Source of the DNA: Tropicibacter oceani
GTDB lineage: Bacteria > Pseudomonadota > Alphaproteobacteria > Rhodobacterales > Rhodobacteraceae
Length of the DNA: 64,000 nucleotides
Assembly (NCBI RefSeq): GCF_029958925.1
Contig: NZ_CP124616.1
Span: forward strand, 3,162,001 to 3,226,000
Reading direction: 5' to 3'
In this document: one piece after another, positions 38,025 to 47,418 of the stretch
Layout of the letters: each line of letters opens with the position of its first letter
How positions within the stretch are numbered: the first letter of the stretch is position 1
Translations under genes and position numbers: made by a program
Notes under the pieces: generated by a model
The model's database searches: none
Told to the model about the DNA's origin: nothing
Seen by the model: only the letters and a program-made list of their open reading frames with translations

Positions 38025-38426
38025 ATGGGCGGTTTGAAAACATACGTTCTGGGCCTGATCTTCTGGGCCGTGGCTGGGGTGGGTCAGGCCATGCCTCTTG
38101 AAATCGGCGACCAGGCCCGCAGTTTTGCCGCCTGTTTGGGGCGCTATTCGGCCACCATGGAACATGAATGGCTGATGGGGCGCGACGGGGCCTTGGCGCA
38201 GGATCGCCGCCGCCTGTTCGAAAGCCTGCTGGATGCCGTGACCCATGACGCCCGCACGGCCGGGCTGACCGGCGCGCACCTGCTGCATATCCGGATCGAG
38301 GCGAAATTCGCCCAGGCCCGCCTGTTGCAGACCGCCAGTCTGGGCCAGGACGCCCGCCGCGCCAGATACGCGCAATCGCGGGCCAGCCAGTTGATCGGCA
38401 CCTGCCAGGCAATGGTCCTAGGCTAG
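38025..38426 (+). CDS. Secreted small protein with two cysteines, unknown (A)
   Basis: Protein of 133 aa. The signal peptide is MGGLKTYVLGLIFWAVAGVGQAM. The mature part is helical, with one Cys near its start (AACLGRYSATMEHEW) and one near its end (LIGTCQAMVLG) that could pair. No family recognised. It lies between cobS and cobT, the same place as protein B, and both share this architecture. Confidence 0.65.
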   Translation: MGGLKTYVLGLIFWAVAGVGQAMPLEIGDQARSFAACLGRYSATMEHEWLMGRDGALAQDRRRLFESLLDAVTHDARTAGLTGAHLLHIRIEAKFAQARLLQTASLGQDARRARYAQSRASQLIGTCQAMVLG

Positions 38427-38526
38427 GGACCGCCGATGCCCTTCGCGGGCCGTTGGACGCCGCGATCGGGCGTGGTATCTGGAGGCCAATCCCCGCGCGA
38501 TGACGGGGCCCTTGATGGCAGGACAT

Positions 38527-38994
38527 ATGACGATGATCAGACGGACGGGCCTTTTGGCCGCAGCGGCGCTGGCCGCCCTCACCCCCCTTAACCTCTCTGC
38601 CGCGACGCAGGACGCCAAGAGTTTCCAGGCGCGGCTGGACGAAACCGCCGCCCCCGCCGGCGAGGCCAAGGCGACCGTCGCCTGCGCCGGGCTGGCCGCC
38701 GCGCTGCGGATTGCCGCCCCCGATGGCAGCAACGCCAAGCAGACCTTTCGCACCCTCGAGGAAGAGCTGGTGTTCTACGCGATGATGACCCGCCGCGACG
38801 CCGCCGACGAAGACCAGCAGACCGCGCTGGCCTTTACCGAACCCCATGTGCGCAATATCAGCGCGATCTACCTGGAACGCTTTGCCAAGAACAAGGAAAC
38901 CAGCGGCGCGCTGCTGGACAACGCGGTGCGCGCGAACTTTGCCTTTTGCAACGCGATGCGTGATGAAATGAAGGCGGCGCTGGAGCAGAATTAA
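38527..38994 (+). CDS. Secreted small protein with two cysteines, unknown (B)
   Basis: Protein of 155 aa, or 153 from ATG 38533, which is better spaced (9 nt) from AGGA. A signal peptide ([24 protein letters not shown]) leads to a helical mature part with one Cys early ([15 protein letters not shown]) and one late ([13 protein letters not shown]). It resembles protein A in layout but not obviously in sequence. It ends 47 bp before cobT, so it is probably in its transcript. Confidence 0.65.
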   Translation: MTMIRRTGLLAAAALAALTPLNLSAATQDAKSFQARLDETAAPAGEAKATVACAGLAAALRIAAPDGSNAKQTFRTLEEELVFYAMMTRRDAADEDQQTALAFTEPHVRNISAIYLERFAKNKETSGALLDNAVRANFAFCNAMRDEMKAALEQN

Positions 38995-39041
38995 CGCCGC
39001 GCCCCCTTGCCAAATGCCTGCGCTCGGGGGAAATGTGGACC

Positions 39042-40922
39042 ATGGCTCAGCAATCCGACAACCCCGCAGATCCCTTCAAGAAGGCCCTCGCCGAGGCCAC
39101 CAAGGTCATGGCCGACGATCCGGAACTGACGGTATCCTATACCGTTGACCCTGCGGGGGTTTCGGGCGACTCGATGCGCCTGCCGCAGGTGTCGCGCCGC
39201 ATGACGCGGGACGAGGTCCTGCTGGCGCGCGGCACCGCCGACGCGCTGGCGCTGCACCGGCGCTATCACGACAATGGCACCCATGCGCGCTATGCCCCGC
39301 CGGGCGACATGGCGCGCGAATTGTACGAGGCGATGGAAACCGCCCGATGCGAGGCAATGGGCGCGCGCGACATGCCCGGCACCGCCGGCAACATCGACGC
39401 CAAGATCAGCCACGAGGCAACGCGCCGCGGCTATGGCCAGATCCGCGACAAGTCCGAGGCGCCGCTGCCGGTGGCCGCCGGGTATCTGATCCGCCACCTT
39501 GCCACCGGGCGCCCGCTGCCGCCCGAGGCGGCCAACGTCATGAACCTGTGGCGCGACTACATGGACAAGCAGGCCGGCGAGACGCTGGAAAACCTGGACA
39601 AGGTGCTGTCGGACCAGTCGGCCTTTGCACGGCTGGCGCGCCAGATGATTTCCGATCTCGGCTATGCTGACCAGCTGGGCGACGATCCCGACCAGATGGA
39701 CGAAGAGGCCGAGGACGACGGCCAGCAGGACGGGCAGGACGAAGAGGAACAGCCCGACAGCACCGGCAACGACGAGGACCAGGGCGAAGAGGCCGACGCC
39801 AGCCCCGAGCAGTCCCAGGACGAGACGATGGACCCCAGCCAGGCGCAGGTGTCCATGGACGAGGCCGCTGACCAGGAGATGGGCGACGAAACCGAGATGC
39901 CCGAGGGCGAAGCCCCGCTGGAGCCGCCGCCCCCCGCGCCGATTTCCGAGGCCGACCCGGACTACAAGGTGTTCAACACCGACCACGACGAAGAGATCCT
40001 GGCCGAAGACCTGGCCGAGCCGGCCGAGCTCGAGCGCCTGCGCGCCTATCTCGATCAACAGCTGGAGCCTCTGAAGGGCGCGGTGTCGCGCCTGGCCAAC
40101 AAACTGCAACGGCGGCTGCAGGCACAGCAGAACCGGTCCTGGGAGTTTGACCTGGAAGAAGGCATCCTGGATGCCGGGCGGCTTGCGCGGGTTGTGGCCA
40201 ACCCGACGACTCCGCTGTCCTTCAAGGTCGAAAAGGACACCGAGTTCCGCGACACGGTGGTGACGCTGCTTTTGGACAACTCGGGCAGCATGCGCGGCCG
40301 GCCGATTTCAATCGCCGCGATCTGCGCCGACGTTCTGGCGCGCACGCTGGAACGCTGCAACGTCAAGGTCGAGATCCTGGGCTTTACCACCCGGGCCTGG
40401 AAAGGCGGACAGGCGCGCGAGACCTGGTTGAACGAAGGGCGCGAACAGCAGCCCGGACGCCTGAACGATCTGCGCCACATCATCTACAAGGGGGCCGATG
40501 CGCCCTGGCGCCGGACGCGCGACAACCTTGGCCTGATGATGAAGGAAGGGCTGTTGAAGGAAAACATCGACGGCGAGGCGCTGGAATGGGCGCACCGCCG
40601 CATGGTCGGCCGCCCCGAGGCGCGCAAGATCCTGATGGTGATTTCCGACGGCGCCCCGGTCGATGACAGCACGCTGTCTGTGAACCCGGCGAACTACCTG
40701 GAAAAACACCTGCGCGACGTGATCGCCATGGTGCAAAAGCGCCGGCAGGTCGAATTGCTGGCCATCGGCATCGGCCATGACGTCACACGGTATTATGACC
40801 GAGCTGTCACGATCACCGATGTCGAACAGCTGGCCGGCGCGATGACCGAGCAATTGGCCTCTCTTTTCGACAGCGATCCGCGGGCCCGGGCGCGGGTGAT
40901 GGGAATCAAGCGCAGCGCCTGA
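39042..40922 (+). CDS. cobT: Aerobic cobaltochelatase subunit CobT
   Basis: Protein of 626 aa that forms with CobS the chaperone-like ATPase complex activating CobN. The centre (about residues 210-310) is a very acidic Asp/Glu/Gln linker. The C-terminal VWA domain has the MIDAS motif DNSGSMRG and later [13 protein letters not shown]. Copy 3 of the 3'-element starts 69 bp after the stop. Confidence 0.96.
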   Translation: MAQQSDNPADPFKKALAEATKVMADDPELTVSYTVDPAGVSGDSMRLPQVSRRMTRDEVLLARGTADALALHRRYHDNGTHARYAPPGDMARELYEAMETARCEAMGARDMPGTAGNIDAKISHEATRRGYGQIRDKSEAPLPVAAGYLIRHLATGRPLPPEAANVMNLWRDYMDKQAGETLENLDKVLSDQSAFARLARQMISDLGYADQLGDDPDQMDEEAEDDGQQDGQDEEEQPDSTGNDEDQGEEADASPEQSQDETMDPSQAQVSMDEAADQEMGDETEMPEGEAPLEPPPPAPISEADPDYKVFNTDHDEEILAEDLAEPAELERLRAYLDQQLEPLKGAVSRLANKLQRRLQAQQNRSWEFDLEEGILDAGRLARVVANPTTPLSFKVEKDTEFRDTVVTLLLDNSGSMRGRPISIAAICADVLARTLERCNVKVEILGFTTRAWKGGQARETWLNEGREQQPGRLNDLRHIIYKGADAPWRRTRDNLGLMMKEGLLKENIDGEALEWAHRRMVGRPEARKILMVISDGAPVDDSTLSVNPANYLEKHLRDVIAMVQKRRQVELLAIGIGHDVTRYYDRAVTITDVEQLAGAMTEQLASLFDSDPRARARVMGIKRSA

Positions 40923-40991
40923 AGGGGCGCTGGTTTCGCCGCGCTGGCGCGCGTCGACCGACGCTTGTTTGCTGCGCAAACAAGCGTTTGG

Positions 40992-41056
40992 CGGGGGCTC
41001 TGCCCCCCGCGCGGCCGGGCCGCGCGCCCCCCGGGATATTTTGGGCAAGAGGAAAC
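40992..41056 (+). repeat. Dispersed 3'-element, copy 3
   Basis: CGGGGGCTCTGCCCCCCG hairpin, then the longest variable hairpin of the set (GCGCGGCC/GGCCGCGC type), then CCGGGATATTTTGGGCAAGAGGAAAC. It follows cobT. Confidence 0.88.
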
Positions 41057-41131
41057 GGCCGGGGGCAGGATGGCTCTGGCCTGCGCCGCGAAAACGGCTA
41101 AGACTGCGGGCAAAGAACGCAGGAGGCCGCC

Positions 41132-42904
41132 ATGTTCCAGAGTTTCGAAACCACCGCATCGCCCGAGCAGGGCCCCGAGCGGCTGGCGGCTTTGCGCGTA
41201 GCCATGCAGGCGGCTGGGGTTGACGGGTTCCTGGTGCCGCGCGCCGATGCCCATCAGGGGGAGTATGTGGCCCCTCGCGACGAGCGGCTGTCCTGGCTGA
41301 CCGGATTTACCGGGTCTGCCGGGTGGTGCGTGGCCCTGCGCGCGCGGGCTGCGGTCTTTGTCGACGGGCGCTACCGTGTGCAGGTCAAGACGCAGGTGGC
41401 GGAGTGTTTCGAAAAGGTCGACTGGCCCGAGACCTCGTTGGCGGACTGGATCGGCGCGGCCCTTCCTGCGGGGACCATGGGCTTTGACCCCTGGTTGATG
41501 ACCGTGGAGCAGTTGCGCGGGCTGGACTCCAAGCTGCCCCATGACCTGCGCCCCTGTGACAACCTGATCGATGCGATCTGGGAAGATCAGCCCGCAGCGC
41601 CCATGGGCGCGGTCTTTGCCCAGCCGATTGCCCTGTCCGGTGAGGCGCATGAGGACAAGATTGCGCGCCTGGCGGCCGGGCTTGGAGAGGCGCGGGCGGC
41701 GGTGATCACCCTGCCCGATTCCATTGCCTGGCTGTTGAACATTCGCGGCAGCGACGTTGCGCGCAATCCCGTACCGCAGGGCTTTGCCCTGTTGCACGGT
41801 GACGCGCGTGTGACCCTGTTCATGGCGGCTTCCAAGTTGACCGATGTCAGGGAGCACCTGGGCGAACGGGTGACAGTCGCGGACCCAAGCGGGTTCGAGG
41901 CGGCGCTGCGTGCTCTGGAGGGGCCGGTGCGGATCGACCCGGCATCCTGCCCCGTGGCCGTTGCCGCCGCGCTGGAGGGGCGCACAATGATCGAGGCCGA
42001 CGATCCCTGCATCCTGCCCAAGGCCTGCAAGAACTCCGTCGAGCTGGAGGGCAGCCGCGCCGCCCATCTGCGCGATGCCGCCGCCATGGTGCGCTTTCTG
42101 GCCTGGCTGGACGCCGAGGCGCCGGGGGATCTGACCGAGATTTCCGTGGTTCAGCGGCTCGAGGCGGAGCGCCGCGGCACCAATGCCCTGCGCGACATCA
42201 GTTTCGAGACGATCAGCGGCGCCGGGCCGAACGGGGCCATCGTGCATTACCGCGTGACCAAGGACACCGACCGCCCGTTGCGGGCGGGCGAATTGCTGCT
42301 GGTGGACAGCGGCGGGCAATATGTCGATGGCACCACCGACATCACCCGCACCGTGGCCATCGGCCCTGTCGGAGAGGAAGAGGCGCTGATTTTCACCCGT
42401 GTCCTCAAGGGCATGATCGCGATTTCCCGGCTGCGCTTTCCAAAAGGCATGGCGGGGCGCGACATTGATCCCTTTGCCCGCGCCGCCCTGTGGGAGGCCG
42501 GTCTGGACTATGGTCACGGCACCGGGCACGGGGTGGGCAGCTATCTGTCGGTGCACGAGGGGCCGGCGCGGATCAGCCGCACCGGCACCGTGGCCTTTGA
42601 ACCGGGGATGATCCTTTCGAACGAGCCGGGCTTCTACCGCGAAGGCGCCTATGGCATCCGCATCGAGAACCTGATCGCCGTTCAACAGGCCCCCGCCCTG
42701 CCCGGCCAGAGCGTGCCGCAGATGTTGTGCTTTGAAACCCTGACCTGGGTGCCCATCGACCGCCGCCTGATCGTGCCTGCGCTGTTGACCCAAGCCGAAC
42801 GCGACTGGCTGAACGCCTATCACGCCGAGGTGCTGCGCCGGGTTGGTCCGCTGGTCGATGATGTCGCAGGGGGCTGGTTGTCAGAGGCCTGTCGGGGTAT
42901 CTGA
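41132..42904 (+). CDS. pepP: Xaa-Pro aminopeptidase, M24 family (long form)
   Basis: Metallo-aminopeptidase of 590 aa with two creatinase-like N-terminal domains and a C-terminal pita-bread catalytic domain. The metal ligands are visible: Asp in LLVDSGGQY, Asp in TTDITRT, His in GHGTGHGVG, Glu in LSNEPGFY and Glu in IRIENLIAV. Length and the C-terminal extension (FETLTWVPIDRRLI) match the eukaryote-like three-domain aminopeptidase P. Cytosolic. ATG follows AGGAGG. Confidence 0.94.
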   Translation: MFQSFETTASPEQGPERLAALRVAMQAAGVDGFLVPRADAHQGEYVAPRDERLSWLTGFTGSAGWCVALRARAAVFVDGRYRVQVKTQVAECFEKVDWPETSLADWIGAALPAGTMGFDPWLMTVEQLRGLDSKLPHDLRPCDNLIDAIWEDQPAAPMGAVFAQPIALSGEAHEDKIARLAAGLGEARAAVITLPDSIAWLLNIRGSDVARNPVPQGFALLHGDARVTLFMAASKLTDVREHLGERVTVADPSGFEAALRALEGPVRIDPASCPVAVAAALEGRTMIEADDPCILPKACKNSVELEGSRAAHLRDAAAMVRFLAWLDAEAPGDLTEISVVQRLEAERRGTNALRDISFETISGAGPNGAIVHYRVTKDTDRPLRAGELLLVDSGGQYVDGTTDITRTVAIGPVGEEEALIFTRVLKGMIAISRLRFPKGMAGRDIDPFARAALWEAGLDYGHGTGHGVGSYLSVHEGPARISRTGTVAFEPGMILSNEPGFYREGAYGIRIENLIAVQQAPALPGQSVPQMLCFETLTWVPIDRRLIVPALLTQAERDWLNAYHAEVLRRVGPLVDDVAGGWLSEACRGI

Positions 42905-42974
42905 CAGGAGATCTTTACAAAGCCGTGTCAGATGGACACGCGCGTTGCTTGAAAAAAGACAGGGGGATGCGACC

Positions 42975-43316
42975 ATGACGACGATTTCGATTTCACCGGC
43001 ACAAGGCACCTGGGTTGTTCGCGCTGGCGGCGCGGTCATCGGCGAAAGCAGCCGCGCGCTGGAACTGGCCGAGGGCGATCTGCCCTTTGTCATCTATTTC
43101 CCCCGCGAGGATATCGCCACCGCCCTGCTGGATGCCACCGCGCACAAGACCAGCTGCCCGCACAAGGGCGAAGCGTCGTATTATTCGATCATGTCCAAGT
43201 CCAAGACCTATGCGAATGCTGTCTGGTCCTACGAGGACCCCAAGCCCGAGGTTGCCGCGATCAAGGGCTATCTTGCGTTCAACGTTCAGGACGGCGTCGC
43301 GGTCGAACAGGTCTGA
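42975..43316 (+). CDS. DUF427 domain protein
   Basis: Protein of 113 aa with the DUF427 beta-tent fold pattern: VVRAGGAVIGESSRALEL, PFVIYFPREDI, CPHKGEASYYSI and AVWSYEDPKPEVAAIKGYLAF (the last seen as AVWSYEDPKPEV). The function is not established. ATG 42975 is behind AGGGGGATG. Closed by a strong bidirectional terminator. Confidence 0.9.
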   Translation: MTTISISPAQGTWVVRAGGAVIGESSRALELAEGDLPFVIYFPREDIATALLDATAHKTSCPHKGEASYYSIMSKSKTYANAVWSYEDPKPEVAAIKGYLAFNVQDGVAVEQV

Positions 43317-43384
43317 GGCAGGTCTGCGCGCCCTTCCCTGTCCGGGCGCTGTCCCGGACCGCTGCAAACCTTTGCGCCAGAAAG

Positions 43385-43413
43385 AAAGCCAGCCCTTGCA
43401 AGGCTGGCTTTTT
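43385..43413. terminator. Bidirectional terminator, DUF427 / CHAP genes
   Basis: AAAGCCAGCC / GGCTGGCTTT with CTTGCAA loop and five T on the plus strand; the A-run serves the minus-strand CHAP gene. Confidence 0.9.
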
Positions 43414-43473
43414 CACTTGAATCCGGGGCGGCACGGGGCGCAGGCGATGCGCGGCCCGGCGGGCACCTAGTGA

Positions 43474-44046
43474 TCAGCTGTCGGATTGCTCGGGCAGGAT
43501 GAAGCCGTTCACCGGGTAGGTCTTGCCATAGGCGCCGGGGGTCGACATGACCTTGACCGCCGACCAGTCGCCGCGCTCGGACACGTCGATGACCGACATG
43601 CCCAGCGACACCTTGTTGCGCACCCAGTTGGCATGGTCGATCATGATCTCGCGCGGCGAGACCACCTTGGACACCACGGCGACATGGCCGCGGGTCATGC
43701 CCTTGGTCGAGGCAAAGGCCATGACCGCGCCGGGCTGCGGCGTCTTGCTGCGATCGTAAAGGCCCTTGGCCTTGCCCCACCAGGTGTGGGCATCGCCGCG
43801 AATCTGCACGCCCGATGCGTTGCGGGCAAAGGGCACGCACCAGACACGCTGGCCGTTCTGATGCTTGATATCGACCTCACGCAGGGCAAAGGCGCGTTTG
43901 TCCAGGTCGATCCCTTCGGGCAGGCCGATCTGGATGTCCGCGGTGCCGGCCGGTTGCCGGGCACAGGCGGCCGTCAGGGCCAGAACTGCAAAAATCGAAA
44001 ATCGGCCCAGAGCCTTGCGCACTACCCGTTTGGTCATCCTGTCCAT
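43474..44046 (-). CDS. CHAP-domain amidase-like lipoprotein
   Basis: Exported protein of 190 aa. The signal peptide ends in a lipobox-like LTAAC. The CHAP (Cys, His-dependent amidohydrolase/peptidase) domain has the candidate nucleophile in RVWCVPFARNASG and the His in RGHVAVVSKVVSPREIMIDHANW (shown as RGHVAVVSKV and IMIDHANW). CHAP enzymes cut peptidoglycan peptides. ATG 44046 or 44037 are both possible. Secreted cell-wall hydrolase is the likely role. Confidence 0.82.
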   Translation of the reverse strand: MDRMTKRVVRKALGRFSIFAVLALTAACARQPAGTADIQIGLPEGIDLDKRAFALREVDIKHQNGQRVWCVPFARNASGVQIRGDAHTWWGKAKGLYDRSKTPQPGAVMAFASTKGMTRGHVAVVSKVVSPREIMIDHANWVRNKVSLGMSVIDVSERGDWSAVKVMSTPGAYGKTYPVNGFILPEQSDS

Positions 44047-44175
44047 CGCCTTGTCATTGGGAACGCCGTTGTCTCACGGCTTTGGGCGGCTGTTTACCAA
44101 GCCTTGGGATTCTTCCAAAGCGGGCAAAATCCGATCGGCGGAAATTCGCCCCGATCCGGCGGGCGTCTGAGGGGG

Positions 44176-45906
44176 TCAGGAGTGTTCTTCGGCGGCGGTG
44201 GCCGCAAGCGCGCGGTTATAGGCCTTGAGCGCGTCGACATGGAACAATGCGCCCTGCAGCACGGGCGCGCCTGCGTCGTCCAGCAAGACCACAGGCAAGA
44301 AAGCCACCCCGGATTTGTCAAACCGCGGCAGCGCGGTTTCCAGCGTTGCCGTGGACATGACGTAAAGCCCCTGTTCGATCATCGTCAGGCAGGTGGCCTC
44401 GTCGGCGGCGCCTTCGGCATCGGGTTTGCGCATGACGCCCTGCACCCGGAACATCGCCAGCAGATAGGCCTGCGGGCCAGCGGCCAGATGCACGTTGCGC
44501 CGTTCGAGTTGGCTGAGGAAAAAGGACCGGTCCACCAACCGCGAGGCCAGCGCCGTGGACATCGACACCGAGATCATCACCGCCAGCCCGGTCTGCCAGT
44601 CTCCGGTCAGTTCGAACACGATCAGCGTGGTCGAAATCGGCGCACCCAGAACGGCCGCCGCCACCGCGCCCATCCCCGCCAAGGCGTATAGCGTAAAGGC
44701 CGAGGACACATCGGGAAACAGGCCCGTGGCGATATGGCCAAAGGTCAGCCCGGTCAGCGCGCCCAGCATCAAGGACGGGGAAAACACCCCGCCCCCCATG
44801 CGGCCCGCCATGGTGATGGCCACGGCGATCACCTTGAGCACGGCAAAGACAAAGGCTTCGTGCAGGACCAGCCCGCCGGACAGCGCGCGGCTGGTGGTTT
44901 CATAGCCGACGCCGATGATATGGGGGAATTCGATCGCAATGGCGCCCAGCAGCAACCCCGCCACCGCCGGGCGCAACCAGCGCGGCAGGCCCAGCCGGCT
45001 TTGCAGCGACGACTCGAAATCATCGGCGAAAAAGATTGCCCGCATCATGATCACCGCCACAAGGCCGCAGACCAGGCCCAGGATGAAAAAGGCGGGAAGC
45101 TCCAGGTAGAATTCCACCGTGGTGGTGCCCGGCAGCACGAATTCGGTCACATCGCCGTAAAACAGCCGGTTGATGACGGTGCCCGCCGCGCTGGCCACCA
45201 CGATGGGGGCAAAGGCATGCAGGGCAAAATGGCGCAACACCACTTCGAGCGCGAAAAGCGCCCCGGCGATGGGGGCGTTGAAACTGGCCGAAACGGCGGC
45301 GGCCACGGCGCAGCCCAAAAGGTCACGCCCGGTGATGCCATCGACGCGCAGCAGGTTGGCGACCCAGCTGGAAATCATCGAGGCGATATGCACAACCGGC
45401 CCTTCGCGCCCCGTGCTGCCGCCGGTCGACAGGGTGATCCAGGAACACAGCGCCGAGGCGATCCCGGCCTTCTTTTCCACCCGCCCGTCGTTCAGCGCCG
45501 CGCCCTCGATCACATCGGCAACCGACCGCACGCGCCCGTCAGGGGTAAAGAAATGCACGATCAGCCCGACCGCGATGCCGCCCGCCACCGGGATCAGCAG
45601 CACCCAATACCACGGCAGGGTTTGTGCAAAACTGTGCAGCGCGTTGACGTTTCTTGTGCCGTAAAGCGTCGCCTGCAACCATTCGATGGCAAAGCGGAAC
45701 AGGATCGCGGCAAAGCCCGAGGCAACCCCGACGCCCAGGGCGATGAACCAGAACTGGATCTGCGACGGGCCCTGGTGGCGCAGCATATCCCAGCCGCGCG
45801 CGAAATTCATCGCCGCCAGGCTGGCCTGCTTTTTCGCGAAACCCCACAATTCCCCGTCCCCCAATCCGGTGACTTCCCCCGCGCGCAACTCGCCGTTAAG
45901 GTGCAT
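44176..45906 (-). CDS. ClC-family chloride channel/antiporter with C-terminal CBS-like region
   Basis: Membrane protein of up to 576 aa. ClC signatures: GGSTGREGPVVHI with the gating Glu, FNAPIAGALFALEVVLR, and GGGVFSPSLMLGA. The canonical N-terminal GSGIP selectivity motif is not evident, so ion preference or coupling may differ. The last 100 residues look like a CBS-type domain. The ATG at 45906 is only 21 bp from the divergent oxidase start; a later ATG (45807) just before GPSQIQFWF is a reasonable alternative start. Confidence 0.88.
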   Translation of the reverse strand: MHLNGELRAGEVTGLGDGELWGFAKKQASLAAMNFARGWDMLRHQGPSQIQFWFIALGVGVASGFAAILFRFAIEWLQATLYGTRNVNALHSFAQTLPWYWVLLIPVAGGIAVGLIVHFFTPDGRVRSVADVIEGAALNDGRVEKKAGIASALCSWITLSTGGSTGREGPVVHIASMISSWVANLLRVDGITGRDLLGCAVAAAVSASFNAPIAGALFALEVVLRHFALHAFAPIVVASAAGTVINRLFYGDVTEFVLPGTTTVEFYLELPAFFILGLVCGLVAVIMMRAIFFADDFESSLQSRLGLPRWLRPAVAGLLLGAIAIEFPHIIGVGYETTSRALSGGLVLHEAFVFAVLKVIAVAITMAGRMGGGVFSPSLMLGALTGLTFGHIATGLFPDVSSAFTLYALAGMGAVAAAVLGAPISTTLIVFELTGDWQTGLAVMISVSMSTALASRLVDRSFFLSQLERRNVHLAAGPQAYLLAMFRVQGVMRKPDAEGAADEATCLTMIEQGLYVMSTATLETALPRFDKSGVAFLPVVLLDDAGAPVLQGALFHVDALKAYNRALAATAAEEHS

Positions 45907-45927
45907 TAACCTTTTTCGGAGAGCCCA

Positions 45928-47301
45928 ATGCAGATTGCGCAGGCACTAGACGACCTTACCCAAGTCCTAGGCGAACGCCTGTCCCGATCCAAGTCCGATC
46001 TGGACCAGCATGGCCATTCCGAAAGCCATTTTCCGGTTACCCCGCCCGATGCGGTCGCCTATCCGCAAACCGCGCAAGAGGTGCGGCGCATCGTGCAGAT
46101 CTGCGCAACCCATGGGGTGCCGGTGATCGGCTGGGGGGCCGGGACCTCTTTGGAGGGGCACGGGCTGGCGGTGCGCGGCGGTGTGGTGGTGGATTTCATG
46201 CACATGAACAAGGTGCTGGAAATCCGTCCCGCAGACATGGACGTGACGGTGCAGCCCGGTGTCACCCGCGAGGCGCTGAACCAGGAGCTGCGCGCCAGCG
46301 GCCTGTTCTTTCCGGTTGATCCAGGGGCCAATGCCAGCCTGGGCGGCATGGCGATGACCCGGGCATCGGGAACCACGACGGTGCGCTATGGGTCGATGCG
46401 CGACAACGTGCTGGGGCTGCAGGCGGTGCTGGCCGACGGGCGGGTGATCCGCACCGGTACGCGGGCGCGCAAATCGGCCTCGGGCTATGATCTGACGGCG
46501 CTGTTCGTCGGATCCGAGGGCACGCTGGGCCTGGTGACGGAGCTGACGCTGAAGCTGCACGGCATCCCCGAGGCGACCAGCGCGGGGATCTGTTCCTTTC
46601 CCGACATGGCCAGCGCCGTGGCGGCGGTGCAGGAAACCATCCAGATGGGCATTCCGATGGCACGGATCGAATTTGCCTGCGCCGATACCGCCCGCGCCTT
46701 TAACGCCTATGCCGGCACCGACATGGCCGAGGCGCCGCACCTGATGGTGGAATTCCACGGATCGCCGGACAGCGTGGCCGAGGATGCGGCCCGCTTTGCC
46801 GAGATCGTGCAGGACCACGACGGATCGCCATTTCGCTGGTCGGTCAAGGAAGAAGAGCGCCGCGCGCTTTGGGCTCTGCGCCACAACGGATACTATGCCA
46901 TCCTTGCCTCGCGCCCCGGGGCGCGGGCGCTGGTCACCGATATCTGCGTGCCGATTTCGCGGCTGGCGCAGGCGGTCGAGGAAACCCAGCATGACATCGC
47001 CGCATCACCCCTGCCGGGGCCGATCCTGGGCCATGTGGGGGATGGCAATTTTCACGCCGTCCTGCTGCTGGACCCGGACCGCCACGACCAGCTTGAGGCT
47101 GCCAAGGCCTTGTCGCACCGCATGGGATTGCGTGCGCTGCAACTGGGCGGGACGATCACCGGAGAGCACGGCATCGGCATGGGCAAGACCGGGTTGATGG
47201 AGGCCGAGCACGGCGAGGCCTGGGATGTGATGGGGCAGATCAAGAAGGCGCTGGACCCGCAGAACATCATGAATCCCGGCAAGTTGCTGCGCGGCAACTG
47301 A
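45928..47301 (+). CDS. FAD-linked D-lactate dehydrogenase / glycolate oxidase-type enzyme
   Basis: Flavoenzyme of 457 aa of the vanillyl-alcohol oxidase fold (GlcD/Dld family). The FAD-binding half has VIGWGAGTSLEGHGLAVRGG and DPGANASLGGMAMTRASGT, and the C-terminal cap domain has GHVGDGNFHAVLL and GEHGIGMGKTGLMEAEHG. The likely substrate is D-lactate or another 2-hydroxy acid, with electrons passing to cytochrome or quinone. There are no glcE/glcF partners here, favouring a stand-alone D-lactate dehydrogenase. Confidence 0.9.
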   Translation: MQIAQALDDLTQVLGERLSRSKSDLDQHGHSESHFPVTPPDAVAYPQTAQEVRRIVQICATHGVPVIGWGAGTSLEGHGLAVRGGVVVDFMHMNKVLEIRPADMDVTVQPGVTREALNQELRASGLFFPVDPGANASLGGMAMTRASGTTTVRYGSMRDNVLGLQAVLADGRVIRTGTRARKSASGYDLTALFVGSEGTLGLVTELTLKLHGIPEATSAGICSFPDMASAVAAVQETIQMGIPMARIEFACADTARAFNAYAGTDMAEAPHLMVEFHGSPDSVAEDAARFAEIVQDHDGSPFRWSVKEEERRALWALRHNGYYAILASRPGARALVTDICVPISRLAQAVEETQHDIAASPLPGPILGHVGDGNFHAVLLLDPDRHDQLEAAKALSHRMGLRALQLGGTITGEHGIGMGKTGLMEAEHGEAWDVMGQIKKALDPQNIMNPGKLLRGN

Positions 47302-47307
47302 GCGGTT

Positions 47308-47330
47308 TCGTATCGGCTGCGCCGATACGA
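47308..47330 (+). terminator. Perfect 10-bp hairpin after the FAD oxidase gene
   Basis: TCGTATCGGC-TGC-GCCGATACGA begins 6 bp after the stop. No T-run; copy 4 of the 3'-element follows directly. Confidence 0.5.
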
Positions 47331-47336
47331 CCGACC

Positions 47337-47382
47337 GGGGGCGCTGCCCCGGGACCCCCGGGATATTTCTGGCAAGAGGAAA
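47337..47382 (+). repeat. Dispersed 3'-element, copy 4
   Basis: GGGGGCGCTGCCCC, a shortened middle (GGGACCCCC), then GGGATATTTCTGGCAAGAGGAAAC. The shortest copy of the five, 35 bp after the FAD oxidase stop. Confidence 0.85.
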
Positions 47383-47418
47383 CAGCGGCGCGGTGCGGAT
47401 GCGCCGGGGGCGGCTGGT

